Below the pieces are notes generated by a model. That model was not told the DNA's origin. It made no database searches and saw only the letters and a program-made list of their open reading frames with translations. Shown here one piece after another: positions 25,568-35,025 of a stretch of 64,000 bases of DNA. Position numbers and translations under genes: made by a program. The stretch is from MH13 sp040219355 (lineage in GTDB: Bacteria; Pseudomonadota; Alphaproteobacteria; Rhizobiales; MH13): contig JAVJSN010000013.1 in assembly GCA_040219355.1 (NCBI GenBank), forward strand, positions 45,267-109,266, in the 5' to 3' direction. Positions within the stretch are counted from its first letter, which is position 1. Every line of letters begins with the position of its first letter.

Positions 25568-26574
25568 ACCTTGGCCTCTTTGCGGAACTGGTATTGGTCA
25601 ATGAACACCGCCAGGATGAGCACTGCGCCGATGGCCATTTGCTGGTAATAAGACTGAACTGCCAGCAAGTTCAGTCCGTTCTGCAAAACGCCCATGATCA
25701 ACGCGCCAATGATTGTACCTAGGATGGAACCTCGACCACCGAAGAGATTCGTGCCGCCAATGATGGCGGCCGTGATGGCTGTCAGTTCATAGGTTATGCC
25801 TGCGGTGGGATCACCAGCATTGATGCGCGCCATAAACAGCATACCTGCAAGACCGGCCAATCCGCCCGACAGGGTGTAAAGAATAAGACGGTGACGCTCG
25901 ACATTGATGCCGGATGTGCGCACAGCGTTTTCATTGTCACCGATGGCCAGCGTGTATCGGCCAAAGCGGGTGAACGCTAGGATGTAGTGGGTCACCAGAG
26001 CTGTAACGATGAGAATGATCACCGGCATCGGGATGCCAAAGGGTCTTCCTTGGCCAAGGTAGATGAGCTCAGGCGGAAGGCCATAGATCACGCGGCCATC
26101 GGAAATCACAAGTGCCAGCCCTCGGGCCAACCCAAGCATGCCCAATGTCACGATAAAGGCTGGGACGCCGGCGCGTGTGACCAGAAAGCCGTTTACAAAT
26201 CCCGCCAATGATCCTGCAACCAGACAGCCCAGAACTCCGAAGCCTGCAGGTGCGCCGATTGTAACCGCAACATAGGCTCCAACTACGCCAGAAAGGCCCA
26301 TGACAGAGCCGAGAGAAAGATCGAGCCCGCCCGAGCTGATAACAAAGGTTGCCGCGATGGCCAGAACGCCGATGGTCGCCGTGGCCAGCAAGATGTTGAG
26401 GAAATTGCTGACTGACAGAAAGAACGGTGAGAGCAGGCTCATTACGATGCAAAGGCCGATCAGAACGACCAGGGATTCGAGCCGCAACTGGAAGCGTTCT
26501 TGCGATGCGGATTGCGCATTGCGCCACCATCCAAACGGTGATGAACGACGCGCGGTGGTAGACTTTGCCGTCAT
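25564..26574 (-). CDS. Sugar ABC transporter permease (ribose/allose class)
   Basis: 336 residues, multiple membrane helices. RbsC-like features are SSGGLDLSLGSVMGLSG, GVPAFIVTLGMLGLARGLALV, TRFGRYTLAIGDNENAVRTSG and ITAAIIGGTNLFGGRGSILGT. It pairs with the ATPase it overlaps and with the binding protein encoded 99 bases upstream. Confidence 0.93.
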   Translation of the reverse strand: MTAKSTTARRSSPFGWWRNAQSASQERFQLRLESLVVLIGLCIVMSLLSPFFLSVSNFLNILLATATIGVLAIAATFVISSGGLDLSLGSVMGLSGVVGAYVAVTIGAPAGFGVLGCLVAGSLAGFVNGFLVTRAGVPAFIVTLGMLGLARGLALVISDGRVIYGLPPELIYLGQGRPFGIPMPVIILIVTALVTHYILAFTRFGRYTLAIGDNENAVRTSGINVERHRLILYTLSGGLAGLAGMLFMARINAGDPTAGITYELTAITAAIIGGTNLFGGRGSILGTIIGALIMGVLQNGLNLLAVQSYYQQMAIGAVLILAVFIDQYQFRKEAKV

Positions 26575-26605
26575 GCCAGAGCCTTAGAATTGCGTGGAGA
26601 AATGA

Positions 26606-26633
26606 GCGGCGCGCCACAAGGGAAGCGCGCCGC
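26606..26633 (-). terminator. Strong stem-loop after the sugar-binding-protein gene
   Basis: Perfect 9-bp GC-only stem (26606-26614 with 26625-26633) and 10-base loop, between the binding-protein stop and the permease start. On the minus strand it is followed by TCATTTC rather than a T run. It may stabilise the 3' end of the upstream message more than it terminates. Confidence 0.6.
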
Positions 26634-26673
26634 ACGTGCGCCAGAGGTGGGAGAACCCTCCAGCGGTGTATAG

Positions 26674-27663
26674 TTACTTGACGAACTCAAGCATTGGATC
26701 AGTGCCAGCTTCCAGGATTTCCTGTGTGAGCACCATCGTGGGCACCTGGATGAAGCTTGGCACCTCACCACCGGCCAGAACGGTCGCAACGTTTTCGACC
26801 GACTGCAGACCCACAAGGTAAGGCAATTGGGCCACGGATGCCGTCAAACGCCCATCGGTGATGGAGCGCACTGCGTCAGAGTTGCCGTCAACACCAATGA
26901 TCACAACCTCGCCGCCGCGACCAGCAGCAAACACGCTTTCAACGGCGCCAAGTGCCATGCCATCATTGGCGGCAAAGATGCCAACCAAATCTGGGTTGCG
27001 GATCAAGATATCGTTGGTGATCGTCGCTGCCTTGCCACGATCCCAATCGCCAGGAAGTGAGGCAACGACTTCAAGGCCCGGTGCCAGTTCAGCAAGCCGT
27101 TCTGAGAAGCCTGTTACGCGTGCCTGACCAGTGACATTGCCTGACAGACCTTCAATGATGAGCACGGGACCGGTTGCATCAGCGCCAAGCTGCTCGGCCA
27201 TGTATTCAGCACCCTGCGCGCCTGCCGCCAAATTGTCCGAGCCGATGCGGAAGGCGATCTCGATGCCTTCAGCCTCAAGAATTGCCGGATCAAGATTGCC
27301 ATCAAGATCGACAACGACAATGTCTGCTTCCTGGGCTGCACGTAGGCAAGGTAGCAAGTTGGTGGAGTTGATCGCAGCTGTGATCATGGCCACAGGGCTG
27401 CGCTGCAGCATGGTGTTGCAAACATTGAGCTGCTGTTCAGCCGCCTGATCACTTTCGACAGCTTGAATGAAGTAGGGAACGCCAGCCGCTTCAGCGCCTT
27501 CCTCAACGCCGGTGCCCATCGCACCCCAAAACGGATTGGCCAATGTTTTCATTAGGATGCCGTACTCACCGTCTTGTGCGGCGGCACTTGAGGCAGCGCA
27601 TAACCCGATTGCGGTTGCGGCAACCAAAGTAAATCGGTTCATTTTTTCTATAAAGTTGACCAT
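26674..27663 (-). CDS. Sugar ABC transporter substrate-binding protein (allose/ribose class)
   Basis: 329 residues. Signal peptide about 1-28 (SSAAAQ), then a type I periplasmic binding fold with KTLANPFWGAMGTGVEEGAE, FAANDGMALGAVESV and IIGVDGNSDAVRSI, as in AlsB and RbsB. The start at 27663 has a good GGAGGAATTC. An ATG 7 codons later lacks a ribosome-binding site. A LacI-type operator lies inside the first codons. Together with the epimerase it suggests allose, allulose or a related sugar as ligand; this is inference. Confidence 0.91.
   Translation of the reverse strand: MVNFIEKMNRFTLVAATAIGLCAASSAAAQDGEYGILMKTLANPFWGAMGTGVEEGAEAAGVPYFIQAVESDQAAEQQLNVCNTMLQRSPVAMITAAINSTNLLPCLRAAQEADIVVVDLDGNLDPAILEAEGIEIAFRIGSDNLAAGAQGAEYMAEQLGADATGPVLIIEGLSGNVTGQARVTGFSERLAELAPGLEVVASLPGDWDRGKAATITNDILIRNPDLVGIFAANDGMALGAVESVFAAGRGGEVVIIGVDGNSDAVRSITDGRLTASVAQLPYLVGLQSVENVATVLAGGEVPSFIQVPTMVLTQEILEAGTDPMLEFVK
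27630..27641. promoter_or_regulatory. LacI-type operator within the 5' end of the sugar-binding-protein gene
   Basis: TAAATCGGTTCA on the plus strand (TGAACCGATTTA on the coding strand), a pseudo-palindrome with a central CG. It is part of a 20-base sequence (27626-27645) that is repeated exactly, in the opposite orientation, at 28828-28847 in front of the lacI gene. It begins 22 bases downstream of the start codon and would act as an intragenic roadblock or downstream operator. Confidence 0.7.
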
Positions 27664-27734
27664 GAATTCCTCCTGTTGGTCGTTTGCCCGTTTTTTGTGG
27701 GCGTTCTTGGAAGTCTTAGGCTCTTTGCGGGTGT

Positions 27735-28808
27735 TTAGGCTCCTCGGACGACTTGCGGTTGGTTTGCTGGGACGACCGGCGAAACCTCGACAAGAGATTC
27801 ACGCAGTTGAAGCGTGCAAGGTTCTAAGTGGCAGATGGAGGCGCTGGTTTTGCCGTCCTTCTGACTTTCAATTTTGGCCAACAACCTATGGAAAGCGTGG
27901 TCTGCCAATTTGCTGATGGGTTGTACGACGGCACTGACGGCAGGGTAGGTGACTTGCATCCATTCGGTATCATCAAAGCCAACCAGGCTAATATCTTGGG
28001 GGCAGCGCAGCCCACGGCGGCGGAACTCTGAAAGCGCAATGAGCGTGCCTTTCTGGAAAAGCGAGAAGACAACGCTGGGATGGCTGGTATCGAGATAGTT
28101 GGACAGGTGGGTGCGAAAATTATCTTCCCGCTCATCGATCATCAGCACATCGACCCGCATATCCGGGCAGATGGTTTGCGCTTCTTGCTTGAAGGCGCTG
28201 GCGCGCGTGCGCACGTTGCGCGAAACCTCATTGAGGCCAATCAGCGTGACGTGGCGATGGCCTTTTTCGGCCAGTAGACGAGCAACTTTTGCGCTGGCGC
28301 CGGCGTTATCAACCGCCACCGTATCGTAGATTTCATCGGAGACCACGCGATCTATGAGGGCGCCTGTCATTGACAGAGACTTCATCAGTTGCGTGCCGGC
28401 ACCGCGTTCGCTGCGCACCGGGGCCAGGATTGTGCCAGCCACGCGCCACACATGCATGCGCTCGACCAAACGTTCTTCGCGCGCTTCGGACTCATGACTG
28501 GAAACAATGGATAGGCTGTACCCAGCGTCTTCAGCCAGAATCTCAAGCCGGGCTGCGATCTTACCGAAGAATTCGCTTTCCAGGTCCGGGACAATAAGTC
28601 CGATGATCTTGCGGGTGGTCTGGCGTAAGCCAGCGGCGAGGGGGTCCATTTTGTAACCCATCGCCTCCACGGCGGCCTGCACCTTTTCGGCGTTCGCAGT
28701 TTTCACCGTGGTAACACCGCGCAGCACTTTGGACACCGTCGCAGCCGAAACACCCGCGCTGCGGGCAACGTCGTGAATGGATGCGCGTTTGGTCGGCTGG
28801 TTGGTCAT
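27735..28808 (-). CDS. LacI-family transcriptional repressor
   Basis: 357 residues from the ATG at 28808, which follows GAGGAACTG. The N-terminal helix-turn-helix with hinge (ASIHDVARSAGVSAATVSKV, then AAGLRQTTRKIIGLIVPDLE) is followed by a sugar-binding domain (SLVGFDDTEWMQVTYPAVSA near the C-terminus). It sits 71 bases upstream of the sugar-binding-protein gene on the same strand and diverges from a 2-hydroxyacid dehydrogenase. Three matching operator sequences at 27630, 28832 and 28854 make it the probable repressor of all three units. Confidence 0.94.
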   Translation of the reverse strand: MTNQPTKRASIHDVARSAGVSAATVSKVLRGVTTVKTANAEKVQAAVEAMGYKMDPLAAGLRQTTRKIIGLIVPDLESEFFGKIAARLEILAEDAGYSLSIVSSHESEAREERLVERMHVWRVAGTILAPVRSERGAGTQLMKSLSMTGALIDRVVSDEIYDTVAVDNAGASAKVARLLAEKGHRHVTLIGLNEVSRNVRTRASAFKQEAQTICPDMRVDVLMIDEREDNFRTHLSNYLDTSHPSVVFSLFQKGTLIALSEFRRRGLRCPQDISLVGFDDTEWMQVTYPAVSAVVQPISKLADHAFHRLLAKIESQKDGKTSASICHLEPCTLQLRESLVEVSPVVPANQPQVVRGA

Positions 28809-28831
28809 CAGTTCCTCTTCTGCGACTAAAA

Positions 28832-28865
28832 TGAACCGATTTACTTTCAAATGTAAACCGATTTA
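28832..28865. promoter_or_regulatory. Tandem LacI-type operators in the divergent lacI/hydroxyacid dehydrogenase promoter
   Basis: TGAACCGATTTA at 28832-28843 and TAAACCGATTTA at 28854-28865. The second is palindromic at 10 of 12 positions around CG. Their 22-base spacing is about two helical turns, which fits cooperative binding. The first copy is identical to the intragenic copy at 27630. Confidence 0.75.
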
Positions 28866-28899
28866 TTCTTGAGGGCTCACGTTCGAGGAAGCTGCCGCT

Positions 28900-29931
28900 A
28901 TGACCGACCAAACCAAGCCGCTAATCATCTCCGCGCCGGAGCCGCGCACGATCGATTTGCTTTTCCAGCCCGCCCGCAAAGCAGAGCTTTTTGAGCGGTA
29001 CGAAATTGTCGAAGTGTCGGAGCTTGAGGTCAATGATCTGGATGCGCAGTTGCTTGGGCGCGCCCGTTACATTCTCGGGCAACCGCCCTTGAGCCGGGAA
29101 ACGCTTGAGCGGATGGAAAACTTGCGCTGCATCTTCAATGTGGAGAGCAATCTGCTCAACAACATGCCCTATGATTATTTGTTTTCCAAAGGTGTGCATG
29201 TTGTGACGACTGGCGCTGTGTTCGCGCAACCAGTGGCAGAGATGGGGCTGGCAATGGCGCTCAATCTGGCCCGGGATGTCATCGATGCCGATGTGGCTTT
29301 CCGAAAGGGTGAGGAACTTTGGGGCGGGGACGGCAACGCTCATGCCCGCCTGCTGACGGGCTCAAAGATCGGGATCATTGGCTTCGGTGACCTTGGCCGC
29401 GCGCTGGCTCAAGTCCTTTCAGGCTTTCGCGCTGATATTGCAGTGTATGACCCCTGGCTTCCCGCATCCATGCTGGAAGAAGCCGGGGTTCGCTCTACAA
29501 GTTTGCATGAAGTTCTGGGGACCAGCGAGACCGTATTTGTGGTGGCTGCGGTGACCAGTGAGAACAAAGGGTTTCTAGACGCTAAGGCATTTGCTCAGAT
29601 GCGTAAGGGCGCGGCTTTTGTTCTGCTCAGCCGCGCCGATGTGGTGAACTTTGATGATCTCATGGAGGCGGTTGCCTCTGGTCACATATTGGCGGCCAGT
29701 GATGTCTTCCCCCAGGAGCCGCTGGCAGCGGATCACCCGGTTCGACGCTTGAAAGGTTTTGTTCGTTCCGCTCACCGCGCAGGCGCTCTGGATATCGCGT
29801 TCAAGCGCATGGGTGATATGGTGCTGGACGATATGGACCTTCTGGATCGCAGTCTGCCGCCCATGCGTTGCAAACGCGCGGAGCGCGAAACCGTAACTCG
29901 CATGCGATCAGTGCCGGTGACCAAGAATTAG
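28900..29931 (+). CDS. NAD-dependent D-2-hydroxyacid dehydrogenase family protein
   Basis: 343 residues. The nucleotide-binding motif GFGDLGRAL (about residue 158) is followed by an Asp (AVYDPW) that favours NAD. The substrate-side Arg in LLSRADVV, the Glu in VFPQEPLAADHP and the catalytic His in SAHRAG form the family catalytic set. Substrates of this broad family include glycerate, phosphoglycerate and glyoxylate. Divergent from lacI and within its operator region, so it likely handles a product of the imported sugar. Confidence 0.9.
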   Translation: MTDQTKPLIISAPEPRTIDLLFQPARKAELFERYEIVEVSELEVNDLDAQLLGRARYILGQPPLSRETLERMENLRCIFNVESNLLNNMPYDYLFSKGVHVVTTGAVFAQPVAEMGLAMALNLARDVIDADVAFRKGEELWGGDGNAHARLLTGSKIGIIGFGDLGRALAQVLSGFRADIAVYDPWLPASMLEEAGVRSTSLHEVLGTSETVFVVAAVTSENKGFLDAKAFAQMRKGAAFVLLSRADVVNFDDLMEAVASGHILAASDVFPQEPLAADHPVRRLKGFVRSAHRAGALDIAFKRMGDMVLDDMDLLDRSLPPMRCKRAERETVTRMRSVPVTKN

Positions 29932-29955
29932 GGTTTGTTCCTTGCGATAACGGCG

Positions 29956-30062
29956 CTGGACCTCCAGGCGTGTTGGTACGCAAACTATCCTAATGCGAAG
30001 ATTACCAACATTTCAGCTTTGATTGGTGCCATTTTTTGTTAGGGCACGGTCTGGAAATCCAG
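29956..30062. promoter_or_regulatory. Paired palindromes upstream of the RND efflux genes
   Basis: Two perfect interrupted palindromes CTGGA-N2-TCCAG at 29956-29967 and 30051-30062, 95 bases apart, in the 214-base gap before the membrane fusion protein gene. A TATGAT box follows at 30086-30091. They may be sites for a regulator; no regulator gene lies next to the pair. Confidence 0.3.
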
Positions 30063-30145
30063 TGCGACATCTTATTGATCGCTGGTATGATGCTTTCCGT
30101 CCTCTACCCTGCCTGTTGGTGGACCAATCCATTGCTGGAGATAAA

Positions 30146-31207
30146 ATGATGAACCGACTTGCTGCTTGTTTTGCAGCTGCTACGCTTTGTAGCGGTTTGA
30201 TCGTAAATGCCGGTGCCCAAGAGGTTGTTGAAGAGCTCGTCCGTCCGGTCAAACTGGTCGAGCTTCAGGCCAATGGCAACGGTGTTGAACGCCACTTTTT
30301 CGGCCACGTCGTGGCCCGGCAGACGGTCGATTTGGCCTTTCAAGTTGGCGGGCAGATCGTTGAATTCCCTGCCATCGAGGGAGAGGAGATCGCGCAAGGC
30401 GATCTGATCGCGCAGCTTGACCTGGAACCCTTCCTGCTGCGACGCGATCAAGCGCGTGTTCAGTTGGAACAAGCCGAACGCACGCTGGACCGGTTCGACC
30501 AGCTTTCAGACCTTGCGGTTTCGCAATCGACGATTGATGACAGCCAAACGCAGGTTGATTTGGCTCGCATTGCGCTGCGCGACGCTGAATATGCGCTTGA
30601 GCACGCCACGCTCTACGCCCCGTTCGATGGGCTCGTTGCCGTGCGTAACGTGGCCAATTTCTCGACCATTGCCGTGGGTTCACCTGTTGCTCGCCTCCAC
30701 GACATGTCGGAGCTGCGCATCGAAATTGATGTGCCAGAAATCTTGTTTCAGCGGGCAGGGCAGGATCCTGATGTGACGCTGACGGCTGAATTCCCCGCCA
30801 GTGATACGGTGTTCCCGCTGCAAATTCGCGAGTTTGACGCTCAGGCGTCCTCTGTTGGACAGACTTTTCGGTTGACCTTGGGACTGCCCCGACCAACCGG
30901 TCTTGCCATTTTGCCAGGATCCTCCGTTGAGGTGACCGCACGCCTCGACAGTGGTGAAGATTTCTTGATCCTGCCGACGTCGGCAATTGGACTTAGCAAT
31001 GAAGGCGACACGTTCGCCATGGTGTTCCAGCCAACAGAGGGTGATCAAGGCACACTGGATTGGCGGCCTATCGAGATTGAACCCACACGGGAAGGTAGAT
31101 TTCACGTTCTTTCAGGGCTCGAGGCCGGTGAACTCGTCGTGATGACAGGTGTAGCGGATGTCAATGATGCCCAAACCGTTCGCCGCTTTACCGGCTTTGC
31201 GAATTAG
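30146..31207 (+). CDS. RND efflux system membrane fusion (periplasmic adaptor) protein
   Basis: 353 residues. Signal peptide about 1-24. The HlyD/AcrA-type lipoyl halves flank an alpha-hairpin (VGGQIVEFPAIEGEEIAQGD, then ALEHATLYAPFDGLVAVRNV, about residues 65-200), followed by beta-barrel and membrane-proximal domains. The ATG at 30146 lies 5 bases after GGAG, with a second ATG at 30149. The RND pump gene follows after 9 bases. No outer-membrane factor gene is adjacent. Confidence 0.92.
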   Translation: MMNRLAACFAAATLCSGLIVNAGAQEVVEELVRPVKLVELQANGNGVERHFFGHVVARQTVDLAFQVGGQIVEFPAIEGEEIAQGDLIAQLDLEPFLLRRDQARVQLEQAERTLDRFDQLSDLAVSQSTIDDSQTQVDLARIALRDAEYALEHATLYAPFDGLVAVRNVANFSTIAVGSPVARLHDMSELRIEIDVPEILFQRAGQDPDVTLTAEFPASDTVFPLQIREFDAQASSVGQTFRLTLGLPRPTGLAILPGSSVEVTARLDSGEDFLILPTSAIGLSNEGDTFAMVFQPTEGDQGTLDWRPIEIEPTREGRFHVLSGLEAGELVVMTGVADVNDAQTVRRFTGFAN

Positions 31208-31216
31208 GCCGTCACC

Positions 31217-34200
31217 ATGAACATCGCGCGGGCGTCCATCGACAAACCGATCCTCACTTGGATTGTCATCCTCATCAATCTTTTCGGCGGTATCTGGGGC
31301 TTTTATACGCTCGGTCGGCTGGAAGACCCAGCCTTCACCATCAAGACGGCCGTCGTTGTCACCCAATATCCTGGTGCATCGGCTGAGCAGGTGATGCGTG
31401 AAGTCACTGAACCTTTGGAAGCGACGATCCAGGGAATGGAGGAAGTGGATAGACTTACCTCCATATCGCAGCCTGGCTTGTCGCGCATTGAGGTTGAGAT
31501 TCGAGATACCTATAACGGGGACGAGCTTCCCGCCATTTGGACCGATTTGCGCGACAGCGTGAACGATGCGGCACGGTCGTTGCCTGACGGGGTCAATGAC
31601 CCTTTCGTCAATGATGGCTTTGGCGATGTTTTCGGCATTTTCTACGCTGTCACCTCTGAGGGTTTCGATGATGCAGAAAAGCACGAGCTAGCGCAGTTCC
31701 TGCGCCGTGAACTGTTGGCGGTTGACGGCGTTGCCAACATCGAGGTTGAGGGGCTGCCGGACGAGGCTATATTCGTTGAGCCTGACCTAACGCTCATTGC
31801 CAACCAGAACATCTCTCCTGAGGCCGTCATCAATGCTATTGCGACCGCCAACTCCATTGACCCCGCCGGTTCGTTGGAAGGCGATCGGGTGCGAACGCGT
31901 ATCCAAACGCCTGAAGGCTCTAACAGTGTCAGCGATATTGCCGGGCTGACGGTTGGCGTTGGAGGTGATGTTGTCAATCTGATTGATATTGCGGATGTCT
32001 CACGCGGTCGCCAGGATAATCCTTCAATCATGATCCGATTTGGTGGTGTGGAAGCGTTCACGCTGGGCGTTGCCGGACTAGGGACGGAAAACATCGTTGA
32101 GGTTGGCCAGCGCGTGGATGCGCGTCTTGCCGACCTACAAGTGGAAATACCGTACGGCGTTGAGCTTCATCCGATTTACCAGCAGCATATTGTGGTGGAT
32201 ACCGCGTCCACTGACTTTTTGATCAATCTTGCTATGTCTGTGGGTATTGTTGTGCTGGTGCTGGCTCTGTTTATGGGGCCACGTGCTGCCGTTGTTGTTG
32301 GCACGACGTTGCTGCTTACGGTCGTCGGTACGCTACTCTTCATGGCGATTTTCTCAATTGAGATGGAGCGCATCTCGCTGGGTGCACTCATCATTGCCAT
32401 GGGCATGTTGGTCGACAACGCCATTGTCGTTGCCGAGGGCATGCAAATCTCAATGCGTCGCGGCAAGAATTCGCGTGATGCCGCCAGTGAGGCAGCTGGG
32501 AAAACCCAAATCCCGTTGCTTGGCGCAACGGTGATCGGCATCATGGCGTTTGCTGGCATCGGCCTTAGCCCAGATTCCACCGGCGAGTTCATGTTCTCAC
32601 TGTTCGCAGTGATTGGAATTTCGCTCATGCTGTCATGGGTGCTTGCGCTGACAGTGACACCTTTGCTTGGTCACTACTTCTTCAAGGTTGGCAACGAAGG
32701 CGCCGACGATGCCTATTCAGGGTATCTGTTCCGCCTCTATGGCAAGACGCTTACCCACGCCTTGAACCGACGTTGGTTGGTGGTCGCGGCGCTCCTTGTC
32801 GTAACCGTTGTTTGCTATTGGGGTTTTGGGCAGGTGAAGCAACAGTTCTTCCCCAACTCCAACACGCCGCTCTTTTTTGCCCACTACAAGTTGCAGCAAG
32901 GCACGCCTATTGCCGAGACGTCAGACGATTTGGCCTTGCTTGAAGAGTGGTTGGTGGCGCGTGAGGATGTAGTCTCGGTCTCCACCTTTGTTGGTCAGGG
33001 CGCGACGCGCTTTATGCTGACCTATTCAGCCGAGAGCCCCAACCCCAGCTATGGGCACTTGATCATTCGTACCGAAAGGCTCGATCAAATTCCTGCGCTG
33101 CAAAGCGATCTGGAAGGCTATGCGGCTTCGGTGCTGCCAGCGGGCGAATTCCGCACCGCGCGGTTGGTGTTTGGTCCAGGCGGCGGCAACCCGATCGAGG
33201 TGCGGTTCTCAGGCAGCGATCCGACCGTACTGCGAGACCTTGCCGATGAGGCCATTGCGCGGCTTGAAGAGGCGTCGACCAACATTATCGCGCCGCGCAC
33301 CAACTGGCGTGAACAGGAGTTGGTGCTGCGACCGAACTATGCCGATGACCGGGCGCAGACGGCCGGTATCACCCGTGAAGCTGTGGCGCAGCTCTTCTCT
33401 TTCGCCACTGACGGGATCACCGCCGGGGCCTATCGCGAGGATGATCGTCAGCTACCGATCATTGTGCGCGTGGCCGAGCAAAGTGGGCTTAGTCCGCTTG
33501 ATCAGGTGGTCACCTCTGGGTCGGGTACGCTTCTGCCCATCGAGCAGGTGGTCGAGGGATATGGATATGAGGTGCAAAACACGCTGATGCACCGCCGCAA
33601 CCGGGTGCCTACGATCACTGTTGGCGCGGACATTCCAACCGAGCTGACTGCTGCGCAGGTGCATGCTGAAATCAGATCGACGATTGAAGAGATACAGCTC
33701 CCCATTGGCTATCGAATGGAGTGGGGCGGCGAGTTCGAAAGCTCAGGGGACGCCAATGCCAGTCTTGGCCGTCAACTTCCCATCACGATCTTGATCATGG
33801 TGTTGATCTCGGTGCTGCTTTTCAATGCTTTGCGCCAGCCGCTTATCATTTGGCTGTTGGTACCGATGGCCGTGAATGGCGTGACGATTGGACTTTTGGC
33901 CACAGGGCTACCGTTCACCTTTACAGCCTTGCTTGGTCTTCTCAGCCTATCAGGCATGTTGATCAAAAACGGTATCGTGTTGGTGGAAGAAATTGATCTG
34001 GTTCGCGCGGAAGGCAGAGCGCTGCGTGATGCGATTGTCGAAGCTTGCAAATCAAGGCTGAGACCTGTGATTTTGGCTGCCGCAACCACGATCCTCGGCA
34101 TGGCACCGTTGCTGACCGATGCGTTTTTTGTGTCGATGGCGGTGGCGATCATGGGCGGCTTGGCCTTTGCCTCGATTCTCACGCTGATTGCTGCGCCAGT

Positions 34201-34279
34201 GTTCTACGATCTGTTCTTCTCACGATCAGAGCGCAAAGCCTTGGAGGCGCAAGAGTCGCGGGAGGTTCAGCCGGCCTAG
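31217..34279 (+). CDS. RND-family efflux transporter, inner-membrane pump
   Basis: 1020 residues, the normal size. It has two large periplasmic loops and twelve predicted helices in two repeats. The proton-relay segment of TM4 reads GALIIAMGMLVDNAIVVAEG (one Asp followed by Asn, as in many non-AcrB RND pumps). The C-terminal half has LLGLLSLSGMLIKNGIVLVEEI. It works with the preceding adaptor and an outer-membrane channel encoded elsewhere. The substrate (drug, detergent, lipid) is unknown. Its stop shares a CTAG with the convergent FkbM gene. Confidence 0.94.
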   Translation: MNIARASIDKPILTWIVILINLFGGIWGFYTLGRLEDPAFTIKTAVVVTQYPGASAEQVMREVTEPLEATIQGMEEVDRLTSISQPGLSRIEVEIRDTYNGDELPAIWTDLRDSVNDAARSLPDGVNDPFVNDGFGDVFGIFYAVTSEGFDDAEKHELAQFLRRELLAVDGVANIEVEGLPDEAIFVEPDLTLIANQNISPEAVINAIATANSIDPAGSLEGDRVRTRIQTPEGSNSVSDIAGLTVGVGGDVVNLIDIADVSRGRQDNPSIMIRFGGVEAFTLGVAGLGTENIVEVGQRVDARLADLQVEIPYGVELHPIYQQHIVVDTASTDFLINLAMSVGIVVLVLALFMGPRAAVVVGTTLLLTVVGTLLFMAIFSIEMERISLGALIIAMGMLVDNAIVVAEGMQISMRRGKNSRDAASEAAGKTQIPLLGATVIGIMAFAGIGLSPDSTGEFMFSLFAVIGISLMLSWVLALTVTPLLGHYFFKVGNEGADDAYSGYLFRLYGKTLTHALNRRWLVVAALLVVTVVCYWGFGQVKQQFFPNSNTPLFFAHYKLQQGTPIAETSDDLALLEEWLVAREDVVSVSTFVGQGATRFMLTYSAESPNPSYGHLIIRTERLDQIPALQSDLEGYAASVLPAGEFRTARLVFGPGGGNPIEVRFSGSDPTVLRDLADEAIARLEEASTNIIAPRTNWREQELVLRPNYADDRAQTAGITREAVAQLFSFATDGITAGAYREDDRQLPIIVRVAEQSGLSPLDQVVTSGSGTLLPIEQVVEGYGYEVQNTLMHRRNRVPTITVGADIPTELTAAQVHAEIRSTIEEIQLPIGYRMEWGGEFESSGDANASLGRQLPITILIMVLISVLLFNALRQPLIIWLLVPMAVNGVTIGLLATGLPFTFTALLGLLSLSGMLIKNGIVLVEEIDLVRAEGRALRDAIVEACKSRLRPVILAAATTILGMAPLLTDAFFVSMAVAIMGGLAFASILTLIAAPVFYDLFFSRSERKALEAQESREVQPA

Positions 34280-35025
34280 AGCACGTGTCGGGCGTAGATG
34301 TCGCCAGAATTCACATTGTCTGGGAAGCTTGTGATTTGGTCGCGCAGGTCTGATTGGCCGATCCAGTTTTGGTGGCGCAACACATGCTCTTCGCCCAGGC
34401 TGACGTTGAACTCATAGCGCGCCAGCTCGCTCAAACGGTTGATGCAGGCAAGCGCTACGTCGCGCTGGATTGTTGTGAACTCGAATGAGAGGGCAGGGAT
34501 TGGCGTGCTCAGACCCAGCAGAACGTGGAGCTCATGGCCCTCCACGTCGATCTTCACGAAATCGGGGGCGCCATGCTTGGCGATGAGGTGATCCATCGTT
34601 GTGACCGGCACCTGGATCTGCGAGTCCCACGCTTGATCTTTCCATTCCTTGGTCGACGCTGCTGTGGTGATCAGGTCCTGGGAAGCAGTGGAGACGGTTG
34701 GATTGTTGCTGTTGAGGTGTATCGTGATCTCGCCTGGCTGCGCTCCTGCGGCTTGACAAAGAAGAACCGCTTTTGATGTGCGCCCATGGATCAACTTAAG
34801 CGCCCGAAACACACGCGGTTGCGGTTCTAAAGCAACCGCCGACGCTCCCAAGCGCAGGAAGCTGGCGGTTCGATCTCCGACATGCGCGCCAATGTCGAAG
34901 GCCAACCCGCCTTTGGGCACGAAGGCCGCGTTCAGCCGGTCCATGCGATGTGTGCGTTCATCGTCTCGATAGTAAATGTCCAGTGAGCGGCCGATGGCTG
35001 CTGCATTTTTCTTTAATCCATTCAT
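34276..35025 (-). CDS. FkbM-family SAM-dependent methyltransferase
   Basis: 249 residues. SAM-binding motif LAFDIGAHVGDRTASFLRLGA (segments), ALEPQPRVFRALK and the FkbM hallmark PDFVKIDVEGHELHVLLGL are present. Family members O-methylate sugars or polyketides. The start overlaps the upstream glycosyltransferase stop by 4 bases, which points to modification of the glycan made by that enzyme. Confidence 0.9.
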   Translation of the reverse strand: MNGLKKNAAAIGRSLDIYYRDDERTHRMDRLNAAFVPKGGLAFDIGAHVGDRTASFLRLGASAVALEPQPRVFRALKLIHGRTSKAVLLCQAAGAQPGEITIHLNSNNPTVSTASQDLITTAASTKEWKDQAWDSQIQVPVTTMDHLIAKHGAPDFVKIDVEGHELHVLLGLSTPIPALSFEFTTIQRDVALACINRLSELARYEFNVSLGEEHVLRHQNWIGQSDLRDQITSFPDNVNSGDIYARHVL

